Below are positions 7,972 through 15,430 of a DNA stretch of 35,014 bases, one piece after another. The stretch is from NCBI GenBank assembly GCA_910587535.1, contig CAJUKM010000006.1, positions 1 to 35,014 of the forward strand, in the 5' to 3' direction. Made by a program: the position numbers and the translations under genes. The stretch is from an uncultured Bacilli bacterium. Its GTDB lineage: Bacteria; Bacillota_I; Bacilli_A; RF39; UBA660. Position 1 is the first letter of the stretch, and each line of letters begins with the position of its first letter. Below the pieces are notes generated by a model. It was not told where the DNA came from, made no database searches, and saw only the letters and a list, made by a program, of their open reading frames with translations.

Positions 7972-8520
7972 ATGAAAAGAAATAGAGGATTTACTTTAGT
8001 AGAATTGTTAACAGTAATAGTAATATTGAGTTTGTTGATGGCGATTGCCGTTCCGAACATAATGGGAATCAGCAAAAAGATGAAGACGAAAGGGTTTAAC
8101 AGTAAAATAGATTCCTTTAAGCAAGCAGCTGTAATTTATGCTCAAAATAATAGTAATAAAATTAAAAATAAACTAGGAGATTGTACGTCTAATACTAACT
8201 ATTGCAAATGCGATAACTATACCGACCCAGTTTCTGGAGTTCAATCGAAAGATTGTCATTACAAATTTACCATGACTGTCGAAGACCTCATGGCCGCCAA
8301 TGCCTATGAAAAAGAAAACGAAAATGGTAGTTGCTTTATCGAAAATCCTCTAGATGACAACGAGTGTTTAGACTGTACAATCATAACTGTTACCTTAGAC
8401 GACGACCATAAAAATGCGTCGGCAGATGTAGATAAAGAGAATCCATTCCGAGATCCAGGATTCCCTAAAGTTTTAACTATTTTTGGAGAAATTGACGAAT
8501 ACACATATAAATGTAGATAA
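7972..8520 (+). CDS. Type IV pseudopilin-like protein with eight cysteines
   Basis: 182 residues. The short basic leader MKRNRG is followed by FTLVELLTVIVILSLL, the classic class-III prepilin signal: cleavage between G6 and F7, Glu at position 5 of the mature protein (E11), and a hydrophobic helix to about residue 28. The mature protein would therefore be processed by a PilD/ComC-type peptidase and assembled by a pilus or competence machine. After the helix come eight cysteines (71, 78, 80, 95, 121, 132, 135, 181), which suggests disulfide bonding outside the cell. No peptidase, ATPase or platform gene is in the window, so the gene is an orphan here. It has its own promoter and ends at a terminator shared with the convergent gene. 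Confidence 0.85.
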   Translation: MKRNRGFTLVELLTVIVILSLLMAIAVPNIMGISKKMKTKGFNSKIDSFKQAAVIYAQNNSNKIKNKLGDCTSNTNYCKCDNYTDPVSGVQSKDCHYKFTMTVEDLMAANAYEKENENGSCFIENPLDDNECLDCTIITVTLDDDHKNASADVDKENPFRDPGFPKVLTIFGEIDEYTYKCR

Positions 8521-8526
8521 ACATTA

Positions 8527-8551
8527 AAAAACTGGATTGCCTCCAGTTTTT
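8527..8551. terminator. Bidirectional terminator between pseudopilin and transglutaminase genes
   Basis: The 10-bp stem AAAAACTGGA (8527-8536) / TCCAGTTTTT (8542-8551) has a TTGCC loop. The A and T tracts let it act on both strands, and the stop codon of the minus-strand gene overlaps the stem. Confidence 0.85.
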
Positions 8552-9446
8552 ATTTTACTTCTAAATAAACCGTTCTATCAAAATTGTGCTCTAGTGTATC
8601 ATAAGACATTAGAGTAGGGGTATCGACCATGTAGAACTTATGTCTAATAGTATCTGTTATAGTCGCGCCGTTTTCTACGACTGGATCGTCCCAAGTGAGA
8701 TCTATTTGGCTCCATTCGCCATCGAGATATAAGGCATTCCAGACGTGCTTTTCACTTGCCACTTTATAATTTTTGATACCCAGCTTAGATAGGGCAATCG
8801 CCATGGCATCGGCATACCCAGAACACTTACATTTCCCCTCGATCAGGGCTCCATATGCATTTCCTGAATTTTCGCTTTCATCTAAATCGTAATAGGCGTG
8901 ATCGATTATATAATCGTGTATCTTTAATATTTTGTCGTTTATATCCATTCCTTCGGTAAAGATTTCTCTAAATATTTCATCGAGTTTAGTGTTTATCGCA
9001 TCGATTTTAGTAGAATCGTACATTTTAGTGACGATTACGTCGACTTCACCCAAAGAATCTGTTACAACTTTGAGATTAGTAAAATTGTTAAAAGGATGGA
9101 CAAAATTTCCAATATGTGTGATAGTATTTTGATTTCCTGTTATCTCTTCGACATCATCTCTACACTCGGTATACTCAGTAGGACAATAAAAAGTGAATGT
9201 CTCATATCCGTTATTAAAGATCGAATAAAATATATTTATAATGTCCTGTTTGCTATAAGGGACAAAATCAGTAGATTTTTGAACGAATAAATAATCGTTT
9301 TCGCTCTTATATTCATTCGCATCTTCGATAGTCACTATCGGTCTAGCGCTCACTAGATTTGCTGCATAGTCGCTGATGTCATCGATTTTATATATCATAA
9401 TGCCTAAAATTACTAAAAGTAAAAAGGGTAAGCCAAATCGTTTCAT
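8550..9446 (-). CDS. Membrane-anchored transglutaminase-like protein
   Basis: 298 residues. An N-terminal hydrophobic segment (residues ~4-20) acts as signal anchor, placing the rest outside the membrane. The C-terminal transglutaminase-like (papain-fold) core has the expected triad: C208 in KCSGYA, H234 in EKHVWN and D249 in QIDLTWDDP. Bacterial proteins of this kind act as proteases or crosslinking enzymes at the cell surface; the substrate is unknown. The middle region (~60-165) is not recognised. It is transcribed against its + strand neighbours, with its own AGGTGA ribosome-binding site and -10 box. Two further cysteines (C88, C95) could form a disulfide. Confidence 0.87.
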   Translation of the reverse strand: MKRFGLPFLLLVILGIMIYKIDDISDYAANLVSARPIVTIEDANEYKSENDYLFVQKSTDFVPYSKQDIINIFYSIFNNGYETFTFYCPTEYTECRDDVEEITGNQNTITHIGNFVHPFNNFTNLKVVTDSLGEVDVIVTKMYDSTKIDAINTKLDEIFREIFTEGMDINDKILKIHDYIIDHAYYDLDESENSGNAYGALIEGKCKCSGYADAMAIALSKLGIKNYKVASEKHVWNALYLDGEWSQIDLTWDDPVVENGATITDTIRHKFYMVDTPTLMSYDTLEHNFDRTVYLEVK

Positions 9447-9463
9447 ATCTTCACCTATTAAAA

Positions 9464-9469
9464 ATTATA
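9464..9469 (-). promoter_or_regulatory. -10 box of the transglutaminase-like gene
   Basis: A perfect TATAAT on the minus strand lies 17 nt upstream of the ATG at 9446. AGGTGA (9456-9451) is in between. No clear -35 box is seen. Confidence 0.55.
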
Positions 9470-9528
9470 ACAAAATTAAACGTCTTTTACTATAAAAACT
9501 CTATTCGTTTACAAAATAAAAATGACTA

Positions 9529-9795
9529 TTAGTTAGCCATTTCTTTGACTTTTTTATTTAATCTCTTCTTTTGACGAGCACATGTGTTTTTCTTAATTAG
9601 ACCTTTACTACAAGCTTTATCGATCGCTTGAACAGTCTTTTTATAATTAGCTTGAGCAGCTTCAGTGTTTTTTTCGATTATAGATTTTTCTGTATTTTTA
9701 ATCGCATTCTTAACTGTTCTAGTGTAGAAATTGTTAGATGCAGTTTTAACTTTATCAGTCTTTACAGATTTTTTTGAACTTTTGATAATTGGCAT
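9529..9795 (-). CDS. rpsT: 30S ribosomal protein S20
   Basis: 88 residues, normal for S20, which binds 16S rRNA early in 30S assembly. It is very basic and entirely helical in character, with the conserved pattern SSKKSVKTDK near the start, ANYKKTVQAIDKA in the middle and NTCARQKKRLNKKV near the end. A GAGGTGA ribosome-binding site precedes the ATG. It diverges from spoIIP, exactly as in B. subtilis where rpsT lies upstream of gpr-spoIIP-yqxA-lepA. Here gpr is absent from between them. Confidence 0.95.
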   Translation of the reverse strand: MPIIKSSKKSVKTDKVKTASNNFYTRTVKNAIKNTEKSIIEKNTEAAQANYKKTVQAIDKACSKGLIKKNTCARQKKRLNKKVKEMAN

Positions 9796-9825
9796 GATTT
9801 CACCTCGTTTCTCACGTACAAAAGT

Positions 9826-9854
9826 ATTTTATCAAATAAAATATCAGTTTGCAA
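9826..9854 (-). promoter_or_regulatory. rpsT promoter
   Basis: On the minus strand TTGCAA (9854-9849) and TAAAAT (9831-9826) are spaced 17 bp apart. The leader would be about 24 nt, longer than most in this window. Confidence 0.65.
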
Positions 9855-9870
9855 CTAAATTCTACATATT

Positions 9871-9904
9871 TTGTACACCCAATCTATTAAAATATAGTGT
9901 ACAA
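9871..9904 (+). promoter_or_regulatory. spoIIP promoter bracketed by a TTGTACAC inverted repeat
   Basis: TTGTAC (9871-9876) and TATAGT (9893-9898) with 16-bp spacing form the promoter. TTGTACAC (9871-9878) and its exact reverse complement GTGTACAA (9897-9904) sit 18 bp apart, one over the -35 box and one over the transcription start and the beginning of the ribosome-binding site. This is a natural arrangement for a dimeric repressor or activator. Confidence 0.5.
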
Positions 9905-9913
9905 GGTGATATT

Positions 9914-10831
9914 ATGAAAAAAGCATTTGTTGCAAAAAATAGAAAGAAAAGATGGCTTTATAAAATCGCATTTTTTATATTTTTAATATATCTTTCACTA
10001 GTCGTAACATTTAACATGTTATTAAAGACTAGTATCAAAGATTTTTTCGATGATGAAAAAATTTCAAAAGATCTATTAGAATTTGCTACAAACGGAAAAA
10101 GTATCTTGAGCCTAGACTTATTGAATCCTAAAGATATGCTAAAAGCGGGTCTAAACTATGCATTGGATATAAAAGGAACCCCAACTAAAACGGACGAGTT
10201 AGAACTCGTTAAAAATCACGAAAATGATCCAGTTCCCCGCGTATATATCTACAATTCACACGATTCAGAGACGTATGACAACGTTCTTCTTGAGAGTTAT
10301 AACATAAAATACAGTGTAAAAATGGCTAGCTACATATTGAGTGAAAGATTAAAAGATTTAGGTATTCCTTCTTATGTCGAAGCCGAAAAGATGACCGATT
10401 GGCTAAGACAAAACGGCTTAAACTACAATAGCAGTTATAAAGCCAGCAGATATTATCTAGAAAAAAGACTAGCAGAATATCCTTCTATCGAATTGATAGT
10501 AGATCTACATAGAGATGCTGTAAATGCAAGCGTTTCTCGAACACAAATCGACGGCAAGAATTACGCTAGAATCATGTTCGTGGTCGGAACAGACTATAAC
10601 TATTTCGAGTCGAACTCAAAGCTAGCAGAAGATATAAATTCAAAAATAGATAAGAGATTGAGTAGGGGAATATCTAGAAAATCGGGCGCTGGCGTAAATG
10701 GAGTATATAATCAAGACGTATTCAATAAAGCACTTCTTATAGAAGTAGGAGGAGTAGAAAATACGATAGAAGATGTTTCGAATACGCTAGGCGTGATTGC
10801 TAAATCGATTTTTGAGGTAATAGGAGGATAA
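9914..10831 (+). CDS. spoIIP: Stage II sporulation protein P, cell-wall amidase/endopeptidase
   Basis: 305 residues. SpoIIP removes stem peptides and cuts crosslinks in peptidoglycan as part of the SpoIID/SpoIIM/SpoIIP machine that drives engulfment. A transmembrane anchor at ~16-37 places the enzyme outside. The catalytic domain (~108-300) has the family motifs: H116 and E119 in YIYNSHDSETY, H199 in IVDLHRD and E277 in LLIEVGGVENT, plus VYNQDVFNKAL. ATG 9914 is chosen because AAGGTGAT is directly upstream; a longer in-frame reading back to 9731 would run through the promoter. The next gene starts 4 bp after its stop. SpoIIM is at 29.5 kb; SpoIID is not in the window. Confidence 0.92.
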   Translation: MKKAFVAKNRKKRWLYKIAFFIFLIYLSLVVTFNMLLKTSIKDFFDDEKISKDLLEFATNGKSILSLDLLNPKDMLKAGLNYALDIKGTPTKTDELELVKNHENDPVPRVYIYNSHDSETYDNVLLESYNIKYSVKMASYILSERLKDLGIPSYVEAEKMTDWLRQNGLNYNSSYKASRYYLEKRLAEYPSIELIVDLHRDAVNASVSRTQIDGKNYARIMFVVGTDYNYFESNSKLAEDINSKIDKRLSRGISRKSGAGVNGVYNQDVFNKALLIEVGGVENTIEDVSNTLGVIAKSIFEVIGG

Positions 10832-10835
10832 AGAG

Positions 10836-11165
10836 TTGGATAAAAAGAAAAAACTTAATTGGTTTAAAATAACTTTGATATTCTTATTCATAATATACAT
10901 ATCTCTATATGCTTTAAATGCTACGGGGTATTATGACGGAAATATACGCAGGAAAGTAGAATTTACAGAAAGTCAAATAAAAGAATTTGAAGAGGACATA
11001 GCAAATGGAAAGGTAGTAGATATCGAAAGTTATTTAGAAGATCAAAATAAAGACTATACGAACAATGCCTCTAAATTGGGCTATACGTTGAGCAAAAACG
11101 TCGATGATTTTCTAAATAAAGGCATCAAAAATGTACTGTCTATATTGGGAAAACTATTATCGTGA
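10836..11165 (+). CDS. Small membrane protein in the yqxA position
   Basis: 109 residues starting at TTG 10836, with a full AGGAGG ribosome-binding site 8 nt upstream, inside the end of spoIIP. One transmembrane segment (~12-29) follows a basic N-terminus. The outer part is acidic (EFTESQIKEFEEDI) and ends in an amphipathic helical stretch. It is co-transcribed with spoIIP. In B. subtilis the gene between spoIIP and lepA is yqxA (DUF3679), a small protein of similar size with one N-terminal membrane segment. Position and architecture agree, but I cannot see convincing sequence identity. Confidence 0.8.
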   Translation: MDKKKKLNWFKITLIFLFIIYISLYALNATGYYDGNIRRKVEFTESQIKEFEEDIANGKVVDIESYLEDQNKDYTNNASKLGYTLSKNVDDFLNKGIKNVLSILGKLLS

Positions 11166-11196
11166 TCGATTTTAAAAGCAAAAATAATAAAAATAG

Positions 11197-11226
11197 TTGC
11201 CATACTAACATATATTTTGTTAGAAT
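11197..11226 (+). promoter_or_regulatory. Promoter with overlapping short inverted repeat
   Basis: TTGCCA (11197-11202) and TAGAAT (11221-11226) are 18 bp apart. CTAACA (11205-11210) and TGTTAG (11218-11223) form an inverted repeat between and over the -10 box, a possible operator, though 6-bp arms could be chance. Confidence 0.45.
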
Positions 11227-11251
11227 AGTCCGAAGAAAGGAAGAAATTTAA

Positions 11252-11617
11252 ATGGAATTTGATGCACATCAAACATATTGTTTAGTAAGCCTATATTATA
11301 AAAGATACGAAGGAAAAGAAGTTACTCCCAGTGTCGGATACGGAAAAGTTATAAATACTAAAAAAACAGCTAGTACACCAGCACCCGTAACAGTTCATTA
11401 CGAACTACAAGAAACGATCAAGACAGATAAAGGAGAAAAATGTCTAAGACATGTAATTTCAGAAGAAGAATTTTTAAAAGCTTTAAGCACTATATTAGAA
11501 GACAACGGATTTCAAGTTGATGACATAAGTTTAAAGGCTTCAGGAACACCAAAAGTTTTTGCAGGTATAGAAGTATCTGGTAAGATAAAAGAAAAAGAAA
11601 ACACTAAGGGAAAATAA
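11252..11617 (+). CDS. Hypothetical protein, 121 residues
   Basis: A soluble protein with alternating strands (YCLVSLYYKRY, PVTVHYELQETI) and a helical middle (EEEFLKALSTILEDNGF), ending in a Lys/Glu-rich tail. There is no signal peptide, membrane segment or catalytic motif, and I do not recognise the family. AAAGGAAG at 11236-11243 precedes the ATG at a good distance. It lies between spoIIP and lepA, which are near neighbours in B. subtilis, so it may be lineage-specific. Confidence 0.75.
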   Translation: MEFDAHQTYCLVSLYYKRYEGKEVTPSVGYGKVINTKKTASTPAPVTVHYELQETIKTDKGEKCLRHVISEEEFLKALSTILEDNGFQVDDISLKASGTPKVFAGIEVSGKIKEKENTKGK

Positions 11618-11628
11618 AAAGAAACCAA

Positions 11629-11757
11629 ATGAATAGATATATAGAATATACAAATGGCGATTCAATAACTTATTTTACAATATCAGAAAGTTCTAACAAT
11701 AAAAGTTCACAAACTTCTCATTCCCATACAATATTACCAAAAGATACTGACAACTAA
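11629..11757 (+). CDS. Possible small protein, 42 residues
   Basis: ATG 11629 starts 12 bp after the preceding stop and the frame ends at TAA 11755-11757, inside the loop of the terminator. The product is polar and Ser/Thr/Asn-rich and begins MNRYIEYTNGDS. Fitting exactly between a stop codon and a terminator supports coding. The weak A-rich ribosome-binding region (AAAAGAAA) and low complexity argue against. It could simply be a 3' untranslated region. Confidence 0.35.
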   Translation: MNRYIEYTNGDSITYFTISESSNNKSSQTSHSHTILPKDTDN

Positions 11758-11773
11758 AATCTTTTGGTTTTTT
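11736..11773 (+). terminator. Terminator upstream of lepA
   Basis: The perfect 10-bp stem ACCAAAAGAT (11736-11745) / ATCTTTTGGT (11759-11768) has a 13-nt loop, followed by a T tract. Confidence 0.85.
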
Positions 11774-11775
11774 AT

Positions 11776-11804
11776 TTGTCAAAAAAAATATAAAATAGTA
11801 TAAT
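11776..11804 (+). promoter_or_regulatory. lepA promoter
   Basis: TTGTCA (11776-11781), 17 bp, TATAAT (11799-11804). TAGGTGA begins at 11811, at the predicted transcription start. Confidence 0.85.
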
Positions 11805-11823
11805 ACCGTTTAGGTGAAACTTT

Positions 11824-13620
11824 ATGAAACAGTCAAACATCAGAAATTTTTCGATCATCGCACACATAGACCACGGTAAGAGTACACTGGCAGACCGTAT
11901 TTTAGAGATAACGGGTGGAGTTGATAAACGAGAATTAAAAAGTCAAATGTTAGATAGTATGGATATCGAACGCGAACGAGGAATTACGATCAAACTAAAC
12001 GCAGTCGAGTTAAAATATGATTTTAAAGGAGAAGAATATACTCTTCATTTGATAGATACTCCTGGACACGTAGACTTCTCATATGAGGTTAGTAGGAGTC
12101 TAGCTGCGTGTGAAGGGGCCATTTTAGTAGTAGATGCTGCTCAAGGTATCGAAGCTCAGACTTTAGCAAATCTCTATTTGGCCTTAGAAAACGATTTGAC
12201 TATAATTCCAGTCATAAATAAGATCGATCTTCCGAACGCCGACATTCCAAAAGTAAAAGAAGAACTTAAGACCGTTTTAGGTTTTAAAGATGAAGACATC
12301 ATTCTTTGTAGTGGAAAGACAGGAGAGGGAGTAAAAGAGTTAATAGAAGCTATTATAGAAAGAATTAACCCTCCAAAAATCGATAACGATGCAAAAACTA
12401 GAGCGCTTATATTCGACTCATTATATGATGCTTACAGGGGAGTAATAGTCTCAGTAAAGGTAGTCGAAGGAAACATCAAAATCAAAGACACTATCAAATT
12501 TTTAGCTACAGGCGAAGAATTCGAAGTAGTAGAACTCGGTAAAAATACTCCGAAGATAGTGCTAAAAGACGAATTAAAAAGTGGCGAAGTCGGCTGGGTA
12601 AGTGCGGCGATTAAAAACATCGAAGGTGTAAAAGTCGGAGATACTCTGACAGTTAAAAGATCAGAATCTACCCAACAACTATCGGGTTATAAGCCTATGA
12701 AACCGATGGTTTATTCGGGACTTTTCCCTATAGAACCGAATAAATACGAAGCCTTAAAAGACGCCTTAGAAAAACTTAAATTGAACGATGCTGCTTTATC
12801 TATCGATCCAGAGACATCTGATGCGTTAGGCTTCGGTTTTAGATGTGGATTTTTAGGATTGTTACACATGGATGTCATAGAAGAACGAATTAGAAGAGAA
12901 TTCGATATAGACATCATCGCGACTTCGCCAAGTGTAATATATAGAGTTAACCTTACAAACGGTGAGTCATTAGAGATCGATAGTCCAAATAAAATGCCAG
13001 ACAAATCGACTATCTCTTCTATCGAAGAACCATATATTTACACCAATATCTTAGTACCAACTGATTATATCGGCTCTATTATGAACCTCTGTCAAGATAA
13101 AAGAGGTATCTTCGATAATACAGAATATATAGATCCGACTCGTGTCAATATCCATTACTATCTTCCGCTATCCGAAATAGTTTACGACTTCTTTGATAAA
13201 CTTAAAAGTTCCACGAAAGGTTATGCTTCTTTCGATTATGAAATATCTGGTTATCAAGTGAGCGATTTAGTAAAGATGGATATCCTATTAAATGGCGAGA
13301 TGGTCGATGCTTTATCGGTGATCGTCCACAAAGATTACGCTTATACGAGAGGAAAGACTATAGTAGAAAACCTGAAAGGAATAATACCTAGACAGATGTT
13401 CCAAGTTCCTATTCAGGCATCTATTGGTTCTAAAATAATCGCTAGAGAGACGATAAGTGCGATGAAAAAGAACGTTCTAGCTAAATGTTATGGTGGAGAT
13501 ATTTCACGTAAAAGAAAACTTTTAGAAAAACAAAAAGAAGGAAAAAAACGTATGAAAATGGTAGGAAGAGTTGAACTTCCGTCTGAGGCTTTCTTAAGCA
13601 TTTTAAAATCTGACAAATAG
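11824..13620 (+). CDS. lepA: Elongation factor 4 (LepA)
   Basis: 598 residues, the usual length. Ribosome-dependent GTPase that back-translocates or remodels stalled ribosomes and helps 30S biogenesis. The GTPase domain has G1 AHIDHGKST (residues 13-21), G3 DTPGH (~79-83) and G4 NKID (~132-135). The EF-G-like domains follow, and the LepA-specific C-terminal domain ends with GGDISRKRKLLEKQKEGKKR and the VGRVELPSEAFL stretch. It starts a run of lepA, an HD gene and, after a hairpin and new promoter, hemW, matching the lepA-hemW order of Firmicutes. Confidence 0.97.
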   Translation: MKQSNIRNFSIIAHIDHGKSTLADRILEITGGVDKRELKSQMLDSMDIERERGITIKLNAVELKYDFKGEEYTLHLIDTPGHVDFSYEVSRSLAACEGAILVVDAAQGIEAQTLANLYLALENDLTIIPVINKIDLPNADIPKVKEELKTVLGFKDEDIILCSGKTGEGVKELIEAIIERINPPKIDNDAKTRALIFDSLYDAYRGVIVSVKVVEGNIKIKDTIKFLATGEEFEVVELGKNTPKIVLKDELKSGEVGWVSAAIKNIEGVKVGDTLTVKRSESTQQLSGYKPMKPMVYSGLFPIEPNKYEALKDALEKLKLNDAALSIDPETSDALGFGFRCGFLGLLHMDVIEERIRREFDIDIIATSPSVIYRVNLTNGESLEIDSPNKMPDKSTISSIEEPYIYTNILVPTDYIGSIMNLCQDKRGIFDNTEYIDPTRVNIHYYLPLSEIVYDFFDKLKSSTKGYASFDYEISGYQVSDLVKMDILLNGEMVDALSVIVHKDYAYTRGKTIVENLKGIIPRQMFQVPIQASIGSKIIARETISAMKKNVLAKCYGGDISRKRKLLEKQKEGKKRMKMVGRVELPSEAFLSILKSDK

Positions 13621-13637
13621 AGAGAAGGAATAAAGAT

Positions 13638-14210
13638 ATGAATAAAAGTGATACATTTGAAAACGAACTTAAATACATTAAAAGCGATAGAATAAGAGAA
13701 AGTGCTCGCACGATGCTCGACTTATTACCAGACTATTTCTATAAAATAGAGGCATCGTCTACTGGTAAATACCATCCTCCGTTCTCGCTTGGAGAGGGAG
13801 GACTCGTAAGACATGTCAAAGTAGCGGTAAAATTTGCATATGACCTTTTTACTATATATAAATTCGACGACGATACTAAAGATTTAATCATCTTTTCTCT
13901 TCTCATACATGACGGAGTTAAAAAAGGTCTCGTCGAAACTAGATACACCAAATTTGATCATCCTTTACTGATAGGTAAATATCTAACAGATTGCAAAGAT
14001 AAACTATCTTTATCGGACGAAGAGTTATCCAGGATTGTAAGTATGACGGCAAGTCATATGGGTAAATGGACGACAAATTCATTTGAACCTAATATAATAT
14101 TGCCACTCCCTAAGACCGTAGAAGAAAAATTCGTCCACATGTGCGACTTTCTCTCGAGTAGAAAATTCGTCCATGTAGACTTCGATGAAAAAGAGAGTAT
14201 ATTGGAATAA
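13638..14210 (+). CDS. HD-domain phosphohydrolase-like protein
   Basis: 190 residues, cytoplasmic. HD-superfamily metal residues are visible: H59 in LVRHVKVA, H91-D92 in LLIHDGVKKG, H140 in ASHMGKW and D170 in HMCDFLSSRK. The spacing resembles the HD domain found alone or in YhaM-like nucleases, which act on nucleotides or RNA. The substrate cannot be read from the sequence. The gene is 17 bp downstream of lepA with an AGAAGGA ribosome-binding site, so it is likely co-transcribed. It ends at a hairpin terminator. Confidence 0.85.
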   Translation: MNKSDTFENELKYIKSDRIRESARTMLDLLPDYFYKIEASSTGKYHPPFSLGEGGLVRHVKVAVKFAYDLFTIYKFDDDTKDLIIFSLLIHDGVKKGLVETRYTKFDHPLLIGKYLTDCKDKLSLSDEELSRIVSMTASHMGKWTTNSFEPNIILPLPKTVEEKFVHMCDFLSSRKFVHVDFDEKESILE

Positions 14211-14213
14211 AAG

Positions 14214-14238
14214 TCATTTCTGAGTGGAATGATTTTTT
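14214..14238 (+). terminator. Terminator after lepA-HD operon
   Basis: TCATTTC (14214-14220) / GGAATGA (14226-14232) pair with one G-T wobble around a 5-nt loop, followed by six T. Confidence 0.6.
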
Positions 14239-14274
14239 GCCATTCTAGCCCGGGTGTAGCTTAAAAATGAAAGC

Positions 14275-14303
14275 TTGATCAATGGACATAAAGATGATAT
14301 AAT
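14275..14303 (+). promoter_or_regulatory. hemW promoter
   Basis: TTGATC (14275-14280), 17 bp, TATAAT (14298-14303). AGGAG at 14320-14324 serves as ribosome-binding site. Confidence 0.75.
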
Positions 14304-14332
14304 TTTGATTATTCAGGGTAGGAGTGAAGTGT

Positions 14333-15415
14333 ATGGCCAGTATCTATATACACATACCGTTTTGTCGGTCTATATGTTCGTACTGCGATTTTGCTAAAGT
14401 TCTCTACAACAAAGAACTAATAATTCCTTATTTGGAAAAACTCGAAAGCGAAATAGATGATTTTTACGATAAAGAGGAGGTAGACACTCTATATATCGGC
14501 GGAGGAACGCCTTCATCGTTGAGTGAATACGAACTAGAAAGACTAAAAAGTATCATCGAAAAATTTAATATTAGTGAGGACTGTGAGTTTACGTTCGAAT
14601 GTAATATCGAAGATATAGACCAGAGACTCTTAGTCGATTTAAAAGACATGGGTGTCAACAGACTCTCTATCGGAATCGAGTCTTTCGATAAAGATAAATT
14701 AGCTTTTATGGGTAGAGAAGTTACTTTTGATGAAGCAGAAGAAAAGATATGTATGGCCAGGAGTTTGGGTTTCGATAACATCAACATAGATTTGATGTAT
14801 GGTATTCCATATGAGAGAGTTAAAGACTTAAAAAAAGATCTAAATCTATTTTTAAAGTTAGAACCAGATCACATAAGTACATATTCTTTGATAATAGAAG
14901 ATCACACTTTGTGTAGAGTTAGAGAAGACGAAAACATAAAGGAAGAAGAAGAAGCCAAGATGTACGCATATATAGAAAACAAATTGGAAAAGTCGGGATA
15001 TGAACATTATGAGATATCTAATTATGCCAAAAAGGGTCGTCGTTCTAGACACAATGTGAAATACTGGAATAATGAAGAGTACTACGGTTTTGGTCTCGGT
15101 GCAGCTGGATACATAAAGGGATTTAGATATGAAAACACTAAAAGTTTCGACGAATACCTTTTGGGTCGCTATAAGGCAAACGAACATCTAGTCAGCAAAG
15201 TCGAGATGATGGAAAACGAACTGATGTTAGCTCTCAGAAAGACAGAAGGAATATGCTTACAAGAATTTTTTGACAAGTATGAAGTAAATTTACAAGACGT
15301 ATTTCCGGTAAAACCACTTATAAAGAACCGAGAATTGATCTATAAGGACGGTTATATTTTCATAAATCCAAAATATATTTATGTGATGAACGAAATTTTA
15401 TTGAAATTGATATAA
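14333..15415 (+). CDS. hemW: Radical SAM heme chaperone HemW-like protein
   Basis: 360 residues. HemW binds heme and passes it to target proteins; it was long misnamed as an oxygen-independent coproporphyrinogen oxidase. The radical-SAM cluster motif is C11, C15, C18 in FCRSICSYCDF, and the glycine-rich GGGTPSSLS and the MYGIPYE motifs follow. The C-terminal HemW domain includes RHNVKYWNNEEYYGFGLGA. ATG 14333 is used because AGGAG overlaps the alternative GTG at 14324. The order lepA-hemW is conserved in Firmicutes, but the heat-shock genes hrcA-grpE-dnaK that normally follow are absent here. Confidence 0.93.
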   Translation: MASIYIHIPFCRSICSYCDFAKVLYNKELIIPYLEKLESEIDDFYDKEEVDTLYIGGGTPSSLSEYELERLKSIIEKFNISEDCEFTFECNIEDIDQRLLVDLKDMGVNRLSIGIESFDKDKLAFMGREVTFDEAEEKICMARSLGFDNINIDLMYGIPYERVKDLKKDLNLFLKLEPDHISTYSLIIEDHTLCRVREDENIKEEEEAKMYAYIENKLEKSGYEHYEISNYAKKGRRSRHNVKYWNNEEYYGFGLGAAGYIKGFRYENTKSFDEYLLGRYKANEHLVSKVEMMENELMLALRKTEGICLQEFFDKYEVNLQDVFPVKPLIKNRELIYKDGYIFINPKYIYVMNEILLKLI

Positions 15416-15430
15416 AAAGGAGAATTATTG

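Noticed and set aside
14248..14290. A stretch beginning GCCCGGGTGTAGC that looks like the start of a tRNA
   Set aside because: No matching 3' acceptor strand, T-arm or anticodon arm follows in the next 80 bases, and the hemW promoter lies directly after.
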